Source of the DNA: Bryobacteraceae bacterium | GTDB lineage: Bacteria; Acidobacteriota; Terriglobia; Bryobacterales; Bryobacteraceae | Assembly: GCA_026129905.1 (NCBI GenBank) | Contig: JAHCHE010000047.1 | Coordinates: 1-49,436 of the forward strand | DNA length: 49,436 nt | Direction of reading: 5' to 3' | Part shown: positions 42,501-49,436 of the stretch, piece by piece | Layout: the number at the start of each line of letters is the position of its first letter | How positions within the stretch are numbered: the stretch's first letter is position 1 | The notes under the pieces: model-generated | The model's input: only the letters and a program-made list of their open reading frames with translations | What the model was told of the DNA's origin: nothing | Database searches by the model: none | Translations under genes and position numbers: made by a program

Positions 42501-42897
42501 CGTGTTGCGGATCCTCTTTTATGGCGGCTTCCAGTTCCGGCATGGCCGCCGCGGGCTGCCCCAGGTCGCGCAGGGCGATGCCGAGATTGAACCGGGCGTC
42601 GGCCGAATGGGGATTCAACTCGACGGCCCGCCGGAAGCGCTCGAGCGCTTGCTCCCGCTCGCCCAGGTTCCACAGCGCGATGCCCAGCGCGACGTGCGCC
42701 TCGGCGTTGATGGGGTCCTTTTCGATGGCGGGCTGAAGAATGGCGGCGGCTTCCTTCCACCGCGACTCCTGGAGCAGGCGGGCCGCGTCGGCATACGCGG
42801 GCAGCGCCGGCTGCTGCGCCAAGACCGCGGTCGCCGCGAGAATCAGTAGTGGGACAAGGCTCCGCATGGGCTTGGCGCCGCGGGCGTCAGGTTCCAT
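39556..42897 (-). CDS. giant exported TPR protein
   Basis: 1113 residues from ATG 42897, which has GGAG upstream. ATG 42867 puts the signal peptide (SLVPLLILAATAVLAQQ) at the very N-terminus and is the alternative. Almost all the rest is tandem 34-residue TPR repeats, about 28-30 by eye, with the pattern ALNLDPxxAxAHYNLG (for example ALERFRRAVELNPHSADARF and AFQQAIRLNPGYMEAHHELG). Two short breaks (about 330-345 and 745-760) divide the superhelix. No catalytic domain. It probably forms a long protein-binding scaffold in the periplasm or on the surface and is translationally coupled to the CRTAC1-like genes on both sides. Confidence 0.9.
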   Translation of the reverse strand: MEPDARGAKPMRSLVPLLILAATAVLAQQPALPAYADAARLLQESRWKEAAAILQPAIEKDPINAEAHVALGIALWNLGEREQALERFRRAVELNPHSADARFNLGIALRDLGQPAAAMPELEAAIKEDPQHENAQVALGVLCQARGDLDRAVSLFRSVLERNPQAWEAHNWLGVALMQQSRFPDAAAAFREAVKVKPDFLRGHNNLGSVLAQMGEVAEAVRSFETALRLDSRDPQTRMNLAIALRASGDADAALEHLSRLARERPGDPQILLELGQTLRQKGDLDAAVQRLEEALALYPESRPAYYSLGQTLNQVAARKRTRARTNLALKEARESFAAGDAAKAREQLTKVLDAAPDDPDALNLLGFITGQQGDLAGAVQRLRRAVELRPEFAEARYNLGVAIWYSGDKAAALPELTEAVRLNPASGEAHAFLGMAYKDAGDLDRARASLQRAVALQPSAGAVYMDLGIVFLRAGRFESGLGQIETALNAPSAAGPKPDVDGAITELRRALKDHPDSAEAYNALGRLLGRKGAEPGEVVAAFRQAIRLRPDHAEAHNNLGLVQVQAGNMAAAADSFREAIRHSPGFAEAHGNLGAALTESDPDAAVRELETAVEVQPALLRAQYNLALAYGKHPNHGPAKEIEQLRKVVALDPNAAQAHFTLGRNLARAGKVDEAIHHLREAIRLAPDLGEARYQLGLALARAGRQKEAQDEIAKGRAAVSDKEKLQLAQLALVEASEDAKKGNDDEALRKLRAVTRLPSDSPHASVLRAEAHYRLGLAMKEGDRDAAVAALRQALELSPGFAEARRELDALTQPSVAPRDKDDPDKVRVFEAYIQQGRFDEVEPPLRAYVRERPDSWWGHYALGYALFGQRKIGEAIAALAQSLQLNIQNAEAHKILGRCLMIIGRYDAAKIEFDQAVRLKPDSAEIHYNIGILNAAQDTYPAARNAFQQAIRLNPGYMEAHHELGFVLEAMGEDEAALASYRRAIEINEARRGPYAQPYVNLANYYNRQGNAGLALDYAAKALAANPRSDAAYFQRGKAYERSKQFSEAAESLEKAIELNPRSSSYYYVLGGVYRRLGKTRESQETLAMFQKLERESRDFEKMRRDGSPE

Positions 42898-44557
42898 CCG
42901 GCTCCGTCAGCGCGAGCGTCTGCCCGGCCTTGACGTTTTCGAGCGCTTGCGTGCGCCCCGACGGCCACCGGATCTCCAGGCGCGACACGCTTCGCGCCCC
43001 GCCCAATCCGAACAGGACGCGGCGGTCGTTCGAGGCCAGGTAACTGGACGCGGCGTGCACTTCGTAGGTCTGAATCCCGCCCCCGGGCATGTGGGCCGTG
43101 ATCTTCGAGCCGATGGCGTTCCGGTTCGACCGCGCGCCCGTGAGCGCCACCCGGAGCCAGTTGGCGTGGTGGCCCGCGTTGTTGATCAGGATTTGGGCCG
43201 GTTGGCCGCAGTTGGAAATGACGACGTCGATATCGCCGTCGTTGTCGATGTCGCCGAACGCGGCGCCGCGGCCCGCCCCCGGGCGCGCAAACACCCCTCC
43301 GGCTTCGGCGCCGACGTCGCGGAATCGCAACCCCCGCTCGTTGCGGAGCAGCAGCGGCGGCTGAAGATAGCTAAGGTGCGGCGAGACCAGGTGGATGGTG
43401 TCCATCACGTGCCCCTGCGCCACGAAAATGTCCTTCCACCCGTCGTTGTCGTAGTCGACGAATCGCGCGCCCCAACCCGAGTAGTCGTTGGTGGCTTTGC
43501 CGAGGCCGGAGACGCCGGTGGCGTAGGTGAACGTCCCGTCGCCGTTATTGCGGTACAGGGCGTAGGTTTCGAGCGACAAATCCGTGACGATAATGTCCGG
43601 CAGGCCGTCGTTGTCGTAGTCGCTGAAATCGACGCCCATTCCGGCAAACGTCCGCCCGTCTTCGTTGAAGCCCACGCCGGCCATCAGCGATACGTCGGTG
43701 AACGTGCCGTCGCCGTTGTTGCGGTACAGGAACGATTGGACGGAATCGTTGGCGACGTAGATGTCCGTCCAGCCGTCGCCGTCGTAGTCCGCGAACGCGA
43801 CGCCGAGCGCCTTGCCCTCCGGATTGGCGATGCCCGCCTTTTCGGAGACGTCGGAGAACCGCCCGTCGCCTTCGTTGCGATACAGGATGTTGGTTACGCC
43901 GTGGAAGTTGTCGGGATGGCAGTAGGCGCGGTGGCCCGGCCGGTTCTCGCCGCAATACTTGTTTGTGTCGAAATCCCACTTGACGTAGCGGCAGACAAAC
44001 AGGTCGAGCCGGCCGTCGTTGTCGTAGTCGAAGAATCCCGCGCTGGTTGACCAGCCGGAAGCGGCGACGCCTGCCCGCGCCGTCACGTCCTCGAACGCGC
44101 CGTCGCCGCGATTGCGATATAGGATGTTGGCGCCGTAGTTGGTGACGTAAAGGTCGTCGAATCCGTCGTTGTCGAAATCGCCGACCGCTACGCCCATGCC
44201 GTAGCCCTGCCCGCCGAGCCCGGCCTCCTTGGTGACGTCGGTATACCCACCGCCGGGTTCGGCGCGGAACAGCCGGTTGTGGTAGCGCCGGTCCGACTTG
44301 TCGGGTTCGCGCCCGGGCGGCATCGGATCTTCCAGGCGGGCGCCATTGGTGAAGAAAATGTCGAGCAGCCCGTCGTTGTTGTAGTCGATGAGAGCGACTC
44401 CGCCGCCCATCGTCTCAATCAGGTACTTGTTGGAGGTGGCCGAGTTTTCGTGTTTGAAATCCAGCTTGGATGCCGCCGCGCGGTCCTCGAACAGTTCGCG
44501 CGAGAAGGCGCCCCAAACCAGCAACGCCGCGCCCAGCAGCGTCGCAAGCGCTTTCAT
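42887..44557 (-). CDS. CRTAC1-like exported FG-GAP/ASPIC-UnbV protein (copy B)
   Basis: 556 residues from ATG 44557. The ATG at 44581 has no ribosome site; the chosen one starts a signal/anchor segment MKALATLLGAALLVWG. About seven FG-GAP repeats follow, with calcium loops such as LIDYNNDGLLDIFFTN, VGDFDNDGFDDLYVTN and FADYDGDGWTDIYVAN, and RNNGDGTF. The C-terminal ASPIC/UnbV domain has SNRNAIGSKITAHMPGGG, AASSYLASNDRRVLFGLG and LEIRWPSG. It is a paralogue of copy A with the same plan but an extended Cys/His segment (KYCGENRPGHRAYCHP) in mid-propeller. It overlaps the TPR gene by 11 bases. Confidence 0.9.
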   Translation of the reverse strand: MKALATLLGAALLVWGAFSRELFEDRAAASKLDFKHENSATSNKYLIETMGGGVALIDYNNDGLLDIFFTNGARLEDPMPPGREPDKSDRRYHNRLFRAEPGGGYTDVTKEAGLGGQGYGMGVAVGDFDNDGFDDLYVTNYGANILYRNRGDGAFEDVTARAGVAASGWSTSAGFFDYDNDGRLDLFVCRYVKWDFDTNKYCGENRPGHRAYCHPDNFHGVTNILYRNEGDGRFSDVSEKAGIANPEGKALGVAFADYDGDGWTDIYVANDSVQSFLYRNNGDGTFTDVSLMAGVGFNEDGRTFAGMGVDFSDYDNDGLPDIIVTDLSLETYALYRNNGDGTFTYATGVSGLGKATNDYSGWGARFVDYDNDGWKDIFVAQGHVMDTIHLVSPHLSYLQPPLLLRNERGLRFRDVGAEAGGVFARPGAGRGAAFGDIDNDGDIDVVISNCGQPAQILINNAGHHANWLRVALTGARSNRNAIGSKITAHMPGGGIQTYEVHAASSYLASNDRRVLFGLGGARSVSRLEIRWPSGRTQALENVKAGQTLALTEPDGT

Positions 44558-44628
44558 CAGCCTGGAAGCCCCCCTTGTCATCGCAGGCGCGTGTGCTCAT
44601 TCTAGCAAAGGGCGGCCAATCGCGATGG

Positions 44629-45933
44629 TCAGCGTTTCCGCGCGACGGAAGCCCGGTCGCCGATGGCGATGACGTGCTCGTCGGTCCGCAGCAGGATCAG
44701 CCCGCCGGAAACGGCCGGGGACGCCAGCGTTCGCTCGCCCAGGTGATTGCGCGACAGCACCTTCAGTTCACGGCCGTGCTCCAGCACGAAGGCATCGCCG
44801 GATTCGTTCACCAGGTAGATCCGCCCGCCGGCGACGACGGGCGACGCGGAGAAAACGCCGCCGAAGCGCTCACGCCAGAGCGTCCTCCCGGTGGACGCCT
44901 CGACGGCCGACGCGATGCCGGTTTCCGTGGCCATGTAAAGCAGGCCGTCGTAATAGAGCAAGGAAGACACGTACGGCGCTCCCGTCTTCACCTGCCACTC
45001 GACGCGCGTCTCGGACACGTCGCCGCTCCCGCCGGTCTTCACAGCCATGTACGGGCCGCTGTTGAACCCGCGGCTCGTGTAGAGGATGCCTTCGTGGTAG
45101 ACCGGCGTCGGAACGGGGACGCGATTTGGCTCCCCGACGTGCCAGAGAAGCTTCCCGGTCGCCGGATCCAGCGCGTCGATCCGCTCGCTCGAATTGACGA
45201 TCAACTGGTCGCCGTCGGGAGTGGAAACCAGGAAGGGCGTCGTGTAGGAGCGCTTCTCGGCTCCACGGTCGGCTTTCCACAGCTCTTTGCCGGTGCTCTT
45301 GTCGAGCGCCAGCAGGTACGACTTCGGCGGGTGGTCGCACAGCAGAATCAGGCTGTCGCGGTAGAGCATGGGCGAGCTGCCGTGGCCCCACAGGATTTCG
45401 TACGGACCGTACTCCTTGCCGAGATGCCGCTTCCAGGCAAGCTCGCCGTCGAGCGTCAGCGCCAGGAGTTGGCCCGTTCCAAACCAGGCATAGACCAGCT
45501 TGCCGTCGGTGACGCAACTGGGACTGGCCAGGTTGTGTTTGCGATGCACTCGCGGCAGGTCGCCTTCCGCGTCGATCGCGTATTCCCAGAGCCGCGCCCC
45601 ATCCTCGAGCGAAAACGCATGGACGACGAAGCGCACCGATTCGCTGTCGCCGGCCGACCGGGCATCCACTGCGCTCTCGAAGTCGCGCCCGCGCTGCTCA
45701 AACGGGCCGTCGCCGACTTGCGACGTGACGAAGACACGGCCCTCCCAGACGATGGGCGTCGAGGTGCCCAGCCCGGGTAAGGGCGTGCGCCAGACGATGT
45801 TGTGGCTGGACGACCATTCCACGGCCAGGCCGGTTTCCTCGGATACGCCGTTGGCGTGGGGTCCGCGCCATTGAGGCCAATCGCCCGCGCCGGCGGCAAC
45901 GGACAGAAACAATCCCAGTGCGATTCCCCTCAT
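44629..45933 (-). CDS. PQQ-like beta-propeller protein, exported
   Basis: 434 residues from ATG 45933 (a TTG at 45951 extends the frame slightly). Signal peptide 1-16, then DWPQWRGPHANGVSEE, a motif at the N-terminus of many planctomycete/acidobacterial PQQ-domain proteins. Seven to eight propeller blades follow, with the typical LDKSTGKELWKAD, LDPATGKLLWHVG and VEASTGRTLWRERFGG turns. It lacks an extra catalytic domain, so it resembles BamB-like binding propellers rather than a PQQ alcohol dehydrogenase. It is close to the CRTAC1-like cluster on the same strand. Its 5' 280 bases are duplicated at 48587-48863. Confidence 0.88.
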   Translation of the reverse strand: MRGIALGLFLSVAAGAGDWPQWRGPHANGVSEETGLAVEWSSSHNIVWRTPLPGLGTSTPIVWEGRVFVTSQVGDGPFEQRGRDFESAVDARSAGDSESVRFVVHAFSLEDGARLWEYAIDAEGDLPRVHRKHNLASPSCVTDGKLVYAWFGTGQLLALTLDGELAWKRHLGKEYGPYEILWGHGSSPMLYRDSLILLCDHPPKSYLLALDKSTGKELWKADRGAEKRSYTTPFLVSTPDGDQLIVNSSERIDALDPATGKLLWHVGEPNRVPVPTPVYHEGILYTSRGFNSGPYMAVKTGGSGDVSETRVEWQVKTGAPYVSSLLYYDGLLYMATETGIASAVEASTGRTLWRERFGGVFSASPVVAGGRIYLVNESGDAFVLEHGRELKVLSRNHLGERTLASPAVSGGLILLRTDEHVIAIGDRASVARKR

Positions 45934-46260
45934 GAGGATATTCTGCCTCAAAGCCGGGAAGCGGTAACGGCTTTCAGCGGCGCGCCGGCTCCGGAACGGC
46001 GCCGGGCGCCTTATCGAACTCCTCCATCTCGGCCTTGCCGCCGAGCACGAGCGGCGTGCGCTGGTGGATGTGCTCAGGCTGAATGTCCAGGATCCGGCGT
46101 TCGCCGTCGGTGGCGCGGCCGCCGGCTTGCTCGACGATGTACGCGATGGGGTTGGCCTCGTAAAGCAGGCGGAGTTTACCGCCGGGATCGCGGCCGGTGG
46201 GCGGGTACAGGAACACGCCTCCCTTGATCAGCGTCCGGTAGACGCCGGAAACCATCGAGC
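45655..46260. repeat. large direct repeat, copy 1 (about 606 bp)
   Basis: From the shared CGACCGGGC (45655-45663) to the shared ACCATCGAGC (46251-46260), this segment matches 48587-49190 in the same orientation. By eye there is about one difference per 15-20 bases, plus one two-base deletion in copy 2. It contains the 5' end of the intact PQQ gene and the 3' end of a truncated fbp gene. Sequence similarity stops abruptly at both ends. Confidence 0.85.
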
Positions 46261-46276
46261 CGACATAGTACGACTC
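45974..46276 (-). pseudogene. fbp: truncated class I fructose-1,6-bisphosphatase (C-terminal third)
   Basis: The last 100 or so residues of FBPase class [64 protein letters not shown]. The N-terminal two thirds, with the metal-binding acidic residues, are missing. Upstream of about 46276 the frame continues into sequence that is not FBPase-like and begins just after the TIGR03437 gene. ATG 46357 there has AAGGGAG upstream, so a short fusion protein may still be made. FBPase activity is not possible from this piece. Confidence 0.88.
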
Positions 46277-46375
46277 CGTTCGTTGCCAGCGCAGCAATCC
46301 GAGGAAGGTAAAGCCTGGGATCGAGGAGAATACTCTGCTGTACCCTGCCAGGAACATGAGTCGAACTCCCTTCAA

Positions 46376-47974
46376 TTACTGGATCGTCAGGCCGCCGAAT
46401 CGATAGGTGTACTTCCAGAGGTGTCGACCGCCGAGGGCGAGACCGGAGGCCGAAATCGCAGGCACTTGATCCGGATCGGGCGTCACCACGAGGATGATTT
46501 CCGAATCAACGGGCCCTGGGCCCCCTGGCAGAAAGCCAGGGTTACCTCCCACCGTCCCCAGGATTGCAGTGCCACTCGATGTGCGGACTTGCACGGAGGA
46601 ATAGTTGTCGCGCGTCTTAATATGCCTCACAACCCTCATCGTTACCCACGTGTCCGGATCCCCGCCGGTCCAGTTCATCACGAGCGGCTGCCTCGATGAG
46701 ATGTTTGTTCCTGGAGGAAACGACGAAGTTACGTTGATCCCCGAGCCGATTCGCACATTCGATTCGAATGGTCCCACATTGCTCCCTGCCCCCGCCGTGA
46801 CGCTGAATGAGCCGGGCCTAATCGTGCCGTTCGGAAGCACGGCGCGATACACCCGCTGGTCCTCAACCAATGACGGAGCCGCCTCCATCGGACCGAACTC
46901 CGGTCCCTGGATGGTTAGCTTGCCGGCCTCCAGATTCCTGTAGCCCGGCATCGGACACGAGGGGCCGAAATACCGGTTGACGTTTGCCAAGTTTCCGCCT
47001 TCCTGCACTAGAATCGATGGCGGCGCCTGTTTTCCGGGCGAGGCCGGGAATGCCGCAGTGAACGTTTCGCTCTCGCCGCCCAGGCCGGTTCCGCTCGTCA
47101 CAACCCTCTCCCAGGTAAGCTCACCGAAGCCGGCGATCGGTGGGTCTACGCAGGGGCCGCCTCCATCGTGAATGCTGATCGTGGCCGGCTGGCTGCTTCC
47201 TCCGCCAGCGATGATCGCAAGGGGAACGGCACACCCCTCACGGATGGTGTCAGGTATGCGCACATTTACCTGGTCCACGCCAGCGAACCCGGGTGCGCGC
47301 CCCACCCAGGAGACGTTGAGTATTAGAGGAGTCCCCTCCGGGGGCTGCGCCAAGTCGAAGATTGCCACCGCCCCTGAGAGCGCCGGTGACAACGGATCCG
47401 TCAGCGCGGGGCTGCCGTCCGGCGGTGGGTTCAAAAACCCCCCGATGCCCGTGCCGAATACTGAGATGAAATCTCCAGGTGAAGCGGGACTCTCCGAAGA
47501 ATTGACGGACAGAGCGCCATTGCTCGCGACATTGAGCGCCGCTGCTTGGCCGCAACCTTCGCCGTCCGCCGTGAAGATGCCGAAGGTCTCCGAGACGTCT
47601 ACAGGCGCAGGTTCACTAGCGCCTGCCGGAGTTGAAACGACCACTTGCAGACCCGTGAATGGCAATGGGTACGTTGTCTGGGAAGGGAGTTGGAGGTTAA
47701 TTTGGGCTGGGGAGACGTACAAGAGTGGCGCGGGGATGCCGTTCACGGAAACGGAGGAGCCAGCCAGCGCCGTTGGCAGTGGGAAGCCGCTGGCAGACTC
47801 CGTTGCCAGTGCGAGATTGGCTCCGAAGATAGAAACAAGGGAGCCTGGCGTGACTCCTACGCCTGTCGGCCCGCCGGTAGCGTAACTTGCCGCATTAACC
47901 ACGCCGCCGGACCAAACGACGGGCTTTTGGCCATACGCGACGGCCAGTCCCAATAGCACAATCAACAGACGCAC
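46376..47974 (-). CDS. Solibacter C-terminal family (TIGR03437-type) exported protein
   Basis: 532 residues. GTG start with AGGAGGT six bases upstream. Signal peptide 1-15. The first 260 or so residues carry the family signature: VVNAASYATGG (25-35), VTPGSLVSIFGANLA (41-55), SVSVNGIPAPLLYVSPAQIN (74-93), then a second related unit with SPGDFISVFGTGIGGF. The C-terminal half is beta-rich and ends YRFGGLTIQ. The ending recurs in the partial gene at the right edge. Such proteins are numerous in Solibacter-type genomes and probably surface or matrix proteins; no activity is known. It lies between the two copies of the 605-bp repeat. Confidence 0.85.
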   Translation of the reverse strand: MRLLIVLLGLAVAYGQKPVVWSGGVVNAASYATGGPTGVGVTPGSLVSIFGANLALATESASGFPLPTALAGSSVSVNGIPAPLLYVSPAQINLQLPSQTTYPLPFTGLQVVVSTPAGASEPAPVDVSETFGIFTADGEGCGQAAALNVASNGALSVNSSESPASPGDFISVFGTGIGGFLNPPPDGSPALTDPLSPALSGAVAIFDLAQPPEGTPLILNVSWVGRAPGFAGVDQVNVRIPDTIREGCAVPLAIIAGGGSSQPATISIHDGGGPCVDPPIAGFGELTWERVVTSGTGLGGESETFTAAFPASPGKQAPPSILVQEGGNLANVNRYFGPSCPMPGYRNLEAGKLTIQGPEFGPMEAAPSLVEDQRVYRAVLPNGTIRPGSFSVTAGAGSNVGPFESNVRIGSGINVTSSFPPGTNISSRQPLVMNWTGGDPDTWVTMRVVRHIKTRDNYSSVQVRTSSGTAILGTVGGNPGFLPGGPGPVDSEIILVVTPDPDQVPAISASGLALGGRHLWKYTYRFGGLTIQ

Positions 47975-47985
47975 CCGTTCACCTC

Positions 47986-48399
47986 CTAAGGCGCTTCGAC
48001 AGCCCGCCCGGACACGGTCAGAGTAAATACTTGATCCCGGCCGACGGCTGCCTGAAACAGAATTTTCGCGCCGGCAGTATCAACCGGAAGCCCCCTGGAA
48101 TCCGCCACTGTGACATGGCGGCTGAACACCCATAAGTTCAGCGGTGTCTCCACTGGAACGCTCATCTGGTAGTCGCGCCCGGCTCCATCGACGGCGGTGT
48201 TCGTGGTGGGTAGAAATGCGCCCTCCCCAAACACCACTCCGATGATGATACTCAGCGGTCCCAACAGGTCGTCCTTCAGAGGCGGAAGCAAGCCCGCAGG
48301 GTCGCTAACCCGTACTTTCAACGCCACGCCTTTCTTGAGAACGATGTTCGCCACGGTCCTGGCGATACAGTTGTCCTTTGCGCCAACGACCACTTGCAA
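47986..48399 (-). CDS. hypothetical protein upstream of the TIGR03437-type gene, possibly truncated
   Basis: 137 residues in a frame with no ATG: TTG 48399 or GTG 48393 are the only possible starts, and a stop lies two codons earlier. There is no signal peptide. The sequence is beta-rich (RTVANIVLKKGVALKVRVSD, LSIIIGVVFGEGAF, GRDQVFTLTVSGRA). The stop codon overlaps the AGGAGGT of the TIGR03437-type gene, consistent with co-translation. The missing ATG and adjacent rearranged DNA suggest that this may be the 3' part of a longer gene cut at the junction. No family recognised. Confidence 0.5.
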   Translation of the reverse strand: MQVVVGAKDNCIARTVANIVLKKGVALKVRVSDPAGLLPPLKDDLLGPLSIIIGVVFGEGAFLPTTNTAVDGAGRDYQMSVPVETPLNLWVFSRHVTVADSRGLPVDTAGAKILFQAAVGRDQVFTLTVSGRAVEAP

Positions 48400-48435
48400 G
48401 GATCAAGGTACGGTCCTGACGGCAGTTCCGCGCAA

Positions 48436-48560
48436 TAAGATCTTAAACTGAACGCGATGTGAAATGCAAGATAATTCTTTGGGTTTAATATTAACTAGAA
48501 AGGCAAAGTCCTTCAATAAACGGAAAGGAATGGGAAATCGGCATGCTGCGATTCAATATC
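48436..48560. other. AT-rich junction segment
   Basis: This stretch is clearly richer in A and T than anything else in the window and has no gene-like codon pattern. It includes the palindrome TAAGATCTTA (48436-48445) and runs such as TTTAATATTAACTAGAAAGG. It separates the hypothetical gene from repeat copy 2. It may hold the promoter of the two minus-strand genes or be a relic of an insertion. Confidence 0.5.
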
Positions 48561-48586
48561 GATGAGCCGGAGGATCGTAAACGACC

Positions 48587-48863
48587 CGACCGGGCGTCCA
48601 CCGCGCTCTCGAAATCGCGCCCGCGCTGCTCGAACGGACCGTCGCCGACTTGCGACGTGACGAAGACGCGGCCCTCCCACACGATGGGCGTCGAGGTGCC
48701 CAGCCCTGGTAATGGCGTGCGCCAGGCGATGTTGTGACTCGACGACCATTCCACGGCCAGGCCGGTTTCCTCGGATACGCCGTTGGCGTGGGGTCCGCGC
48801 CATTGAGGCCAATCGCCCGCCGGCGGCAACGGACAGAAACAATCCCAGTGCGATTCCCCTCAT
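48587..48863 (-). pseudogene. truncated and frameshifted PQQ propeller gene copy
   Basis: Corresponds to the first 93 or so codons of the intact PQQ gene. The signal peptide frame (MRGIALGLFLSVAAG, from ATG 48863) is shifted against the DWPQWRGPHANGVSEE frame by a two-base deletion near 48823. The gene breaks off after FESAVDAR, where the similarity to copy 1 ends. It cannot give a functional propeller. Confidence 0.88.
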
Positions 48864-49190
48864 GAGGATATTCTGCCTCAGACCCGAGAAGCGGTAGCGG
48901 CGGTCAGCGGCGCGCCGGCTCCCCAACGCCGCCGCGCACCTTATCGAACTCCTCCATTTCCGCCCTGCCGCCGAGCGCCAGCGGCGTGCGCTGGTGGATG
49001 TGCTCGGGCTGAATGTCCAGGATCCGGCGTTCGCCGTCGGTGGCGCGGCCGCCGGCCTGCTCGACGATGTAGGCGATGGGGTTGGCCTCGTAGAGCAGCC
49101 GGAGTTTGCCGCCGGGATCGCGGTCGGTGGGCGGGTACAGGAACACGCCTCCCTTGAACAGCGTCCGGTGGACGTCGGAGACCATCGAGC
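48587..49190. repeat. large direct repeat, copy 2 (about 604 bp)
   Basis: Second copy of 45655-46260, same orientation, offset about 2.93 kb. The length difference of two bases is explained by the deletion in the PQQ part; no other gaps were seen. Left end CGACCGGGC, right end ACCATCGAGC. The left flank is AT-rich and the right flank runs into another TIGR03437-like gene end. Confidence 0.85.
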
Positions 49191-49194
49191 GGTG
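48904..49194 (-). pseudogene. fbp: second truncated fructose-1,6-bisphosphatase fragment
   Basis: [60 protein letters not shown]: the same C-terminal FBPase part as copy 1. Codons are still open, with mostly conservative changes. [11 protein letters not shown] here is nearer the usual FBPase consensus than [11 protein letters not shown] of copy 1, so copy 2 may be closer to the ancestral sequence at this spot. Upstream of about 49194 the frame is unrelated. Confidence 0.86.
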
Positions 49195-49231
49195 ACACCA
49201 GTAGAGACACCTCCAACCCAACGCCAGCAGC

Positions 49232-49436
49232 CTACTCGGTAACCTTCAGCCCTCCAAAGCGGTAGATATACAGATAGGTCAGCCTTCCGCCATAGCGAAG
49301 ACCGGTGGCGGTGAACGTCATCTCTTCGCTCGCATCCGGCGTCACCAGTAGATAAACGGTATCCAGAGTGTTGTTTTCATCCGCGCCATATCCAAACCCG
49401 GCTGGTGTGTGCACCCATCCGTTAGAGGCGTACACG
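49232..49436 (-). CDS. C-terminal end of a second TIGR03437-neighbour-type protein (runs off the window)
   Basis: 67 codons to the window edge, open at the 5' side. The end [19 protein letters not shown] followed by LKVTE parallels the end of the 46376-47974 gene (SGLALGGRHLWKYTYRFGGL), and LLVTPD matches VVTPDPD there. The DNA is much more diverged than the 605-bp repeats. The signature N-terminal units would lie outside the window, so family membership is inferred from the shared tail and position. Confidence 0.65.
   Translation of the reverse strand, partial: VYASNGWVHTPAGFGYGADENNTLDTVYLLVTPDASEEMTFTATGLRYGGRLTYLYIYRFGGLKVTE

Noticed and set aside
39754-42849. Very long open frame antisense to the giant TPR gene
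   Set aside because: It mirrors the codon bias of the TPR repeats in GC-rich DNA, lacks a ribosome site and shows no family motif. The same applies to antisense frames over the CRTAC1-like genes and at 18353-20443.
44629-45933. PQQ-dependent dehydrogenase
   Set aside because: Only propeller blades are present; no cytochrome domain and no catalytic Asp/Cys-Cys motif was seen.
45974-49231. Transposon or integron as cause of the duplication
   Set aside because: No transposase, integrase, terminal inverted repeats or short target-site duplication were found at the edges of the repeats.

Overview
The window looks like a GC-rich chromosomal piece of an Acidobacteriota bacterium, probably of the Bryobacterales/Solibacter group. 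The lineage clues are a protein of the Solibacter C-terminal family (TIGR03437 type) and the tail of a second one, an acidobacterial VWFA-type protein (TIGR03436 type), a large Oar-like TonB-dependent receptor without a SusD partner, and two CRTAC1/ASPIC-UnbV beta-propeller proteins beside giant TPR proteins. No phage, transposase, CRISPR array, rRNA or tRNA was recognised.

Layout. 1-11.8 kb is mostly housekeeping and stress functions: an nfeD-floA membrane-microdomain operon, Ku, a Crp/Fnr regulator coupled to a HEAT-repeat protein, a Fic AMPylase-family protein with a structured promoter, a PIG-L deacetylase, selA, efp, a class I glutamine amidotransferase, and an Rrf2 regulator directly upstream of clpP. 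11.9-23.7 kb is a carbohydrate-oriented locus: a divergent promoter region separates two minus-strand genes (TAT-exported TIM-barrel-like protein and DMF-like protein) from the TonB-dependent receptor. Two putative glycosidases follow, with a membrane transporter encoded as two half-genes between them. 23.9-29.1 kb holds a DUF465 protein, a tightly packed TPR-MFS-rimI operon and the VWFA protein.

29.1-35.2 kb is a compact six-gene minus-strand operon: thiolase, DUF35 OB-fold protein, aminotransferase, AttH/CrtC-like lipocalin, GH39-like glycosidase, phosphotriesterase-family hydrolase. Adjacent genes overlap by a few bases or lie 7-20 bases apart. I know of no described pathway with this set, and it is my main candidate for an undescribed system. 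35.2-37.8 kb has an ECF sigma/anti-sigma/exported protein trio. 37.8-45.9 kb encodes a secreted-protein cluster on the minus strand (CRTAC1, 1113-residue TPR, CRTAC1, PQQ-type propeller).

From 45.65 kb to the right edge there is a rearranged region. A segment of about 605 bp (start of the PQQ propeller gene plus the 3' end of a class I fructose-1,6-bisphosphatase gene) occurs twice as direct repeats with a period of about 2.93 kb. A TIGR03437-type gene lies beside each copy. Copy 2 is frameshifted and truncated. The pattern suggests a tandem cassette array that may continue past the window.

Between genes there is a dispersed family of palindromic repeats with the shared end words GGGGCAGG and CCTGCCCC (about 6.8, 11.8, 18.4 and 37.5 kb). 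A pair of differently worded hairpins lies at 23.8 kb. All functional calls rest on reading motifs by eye; no database search was possible.
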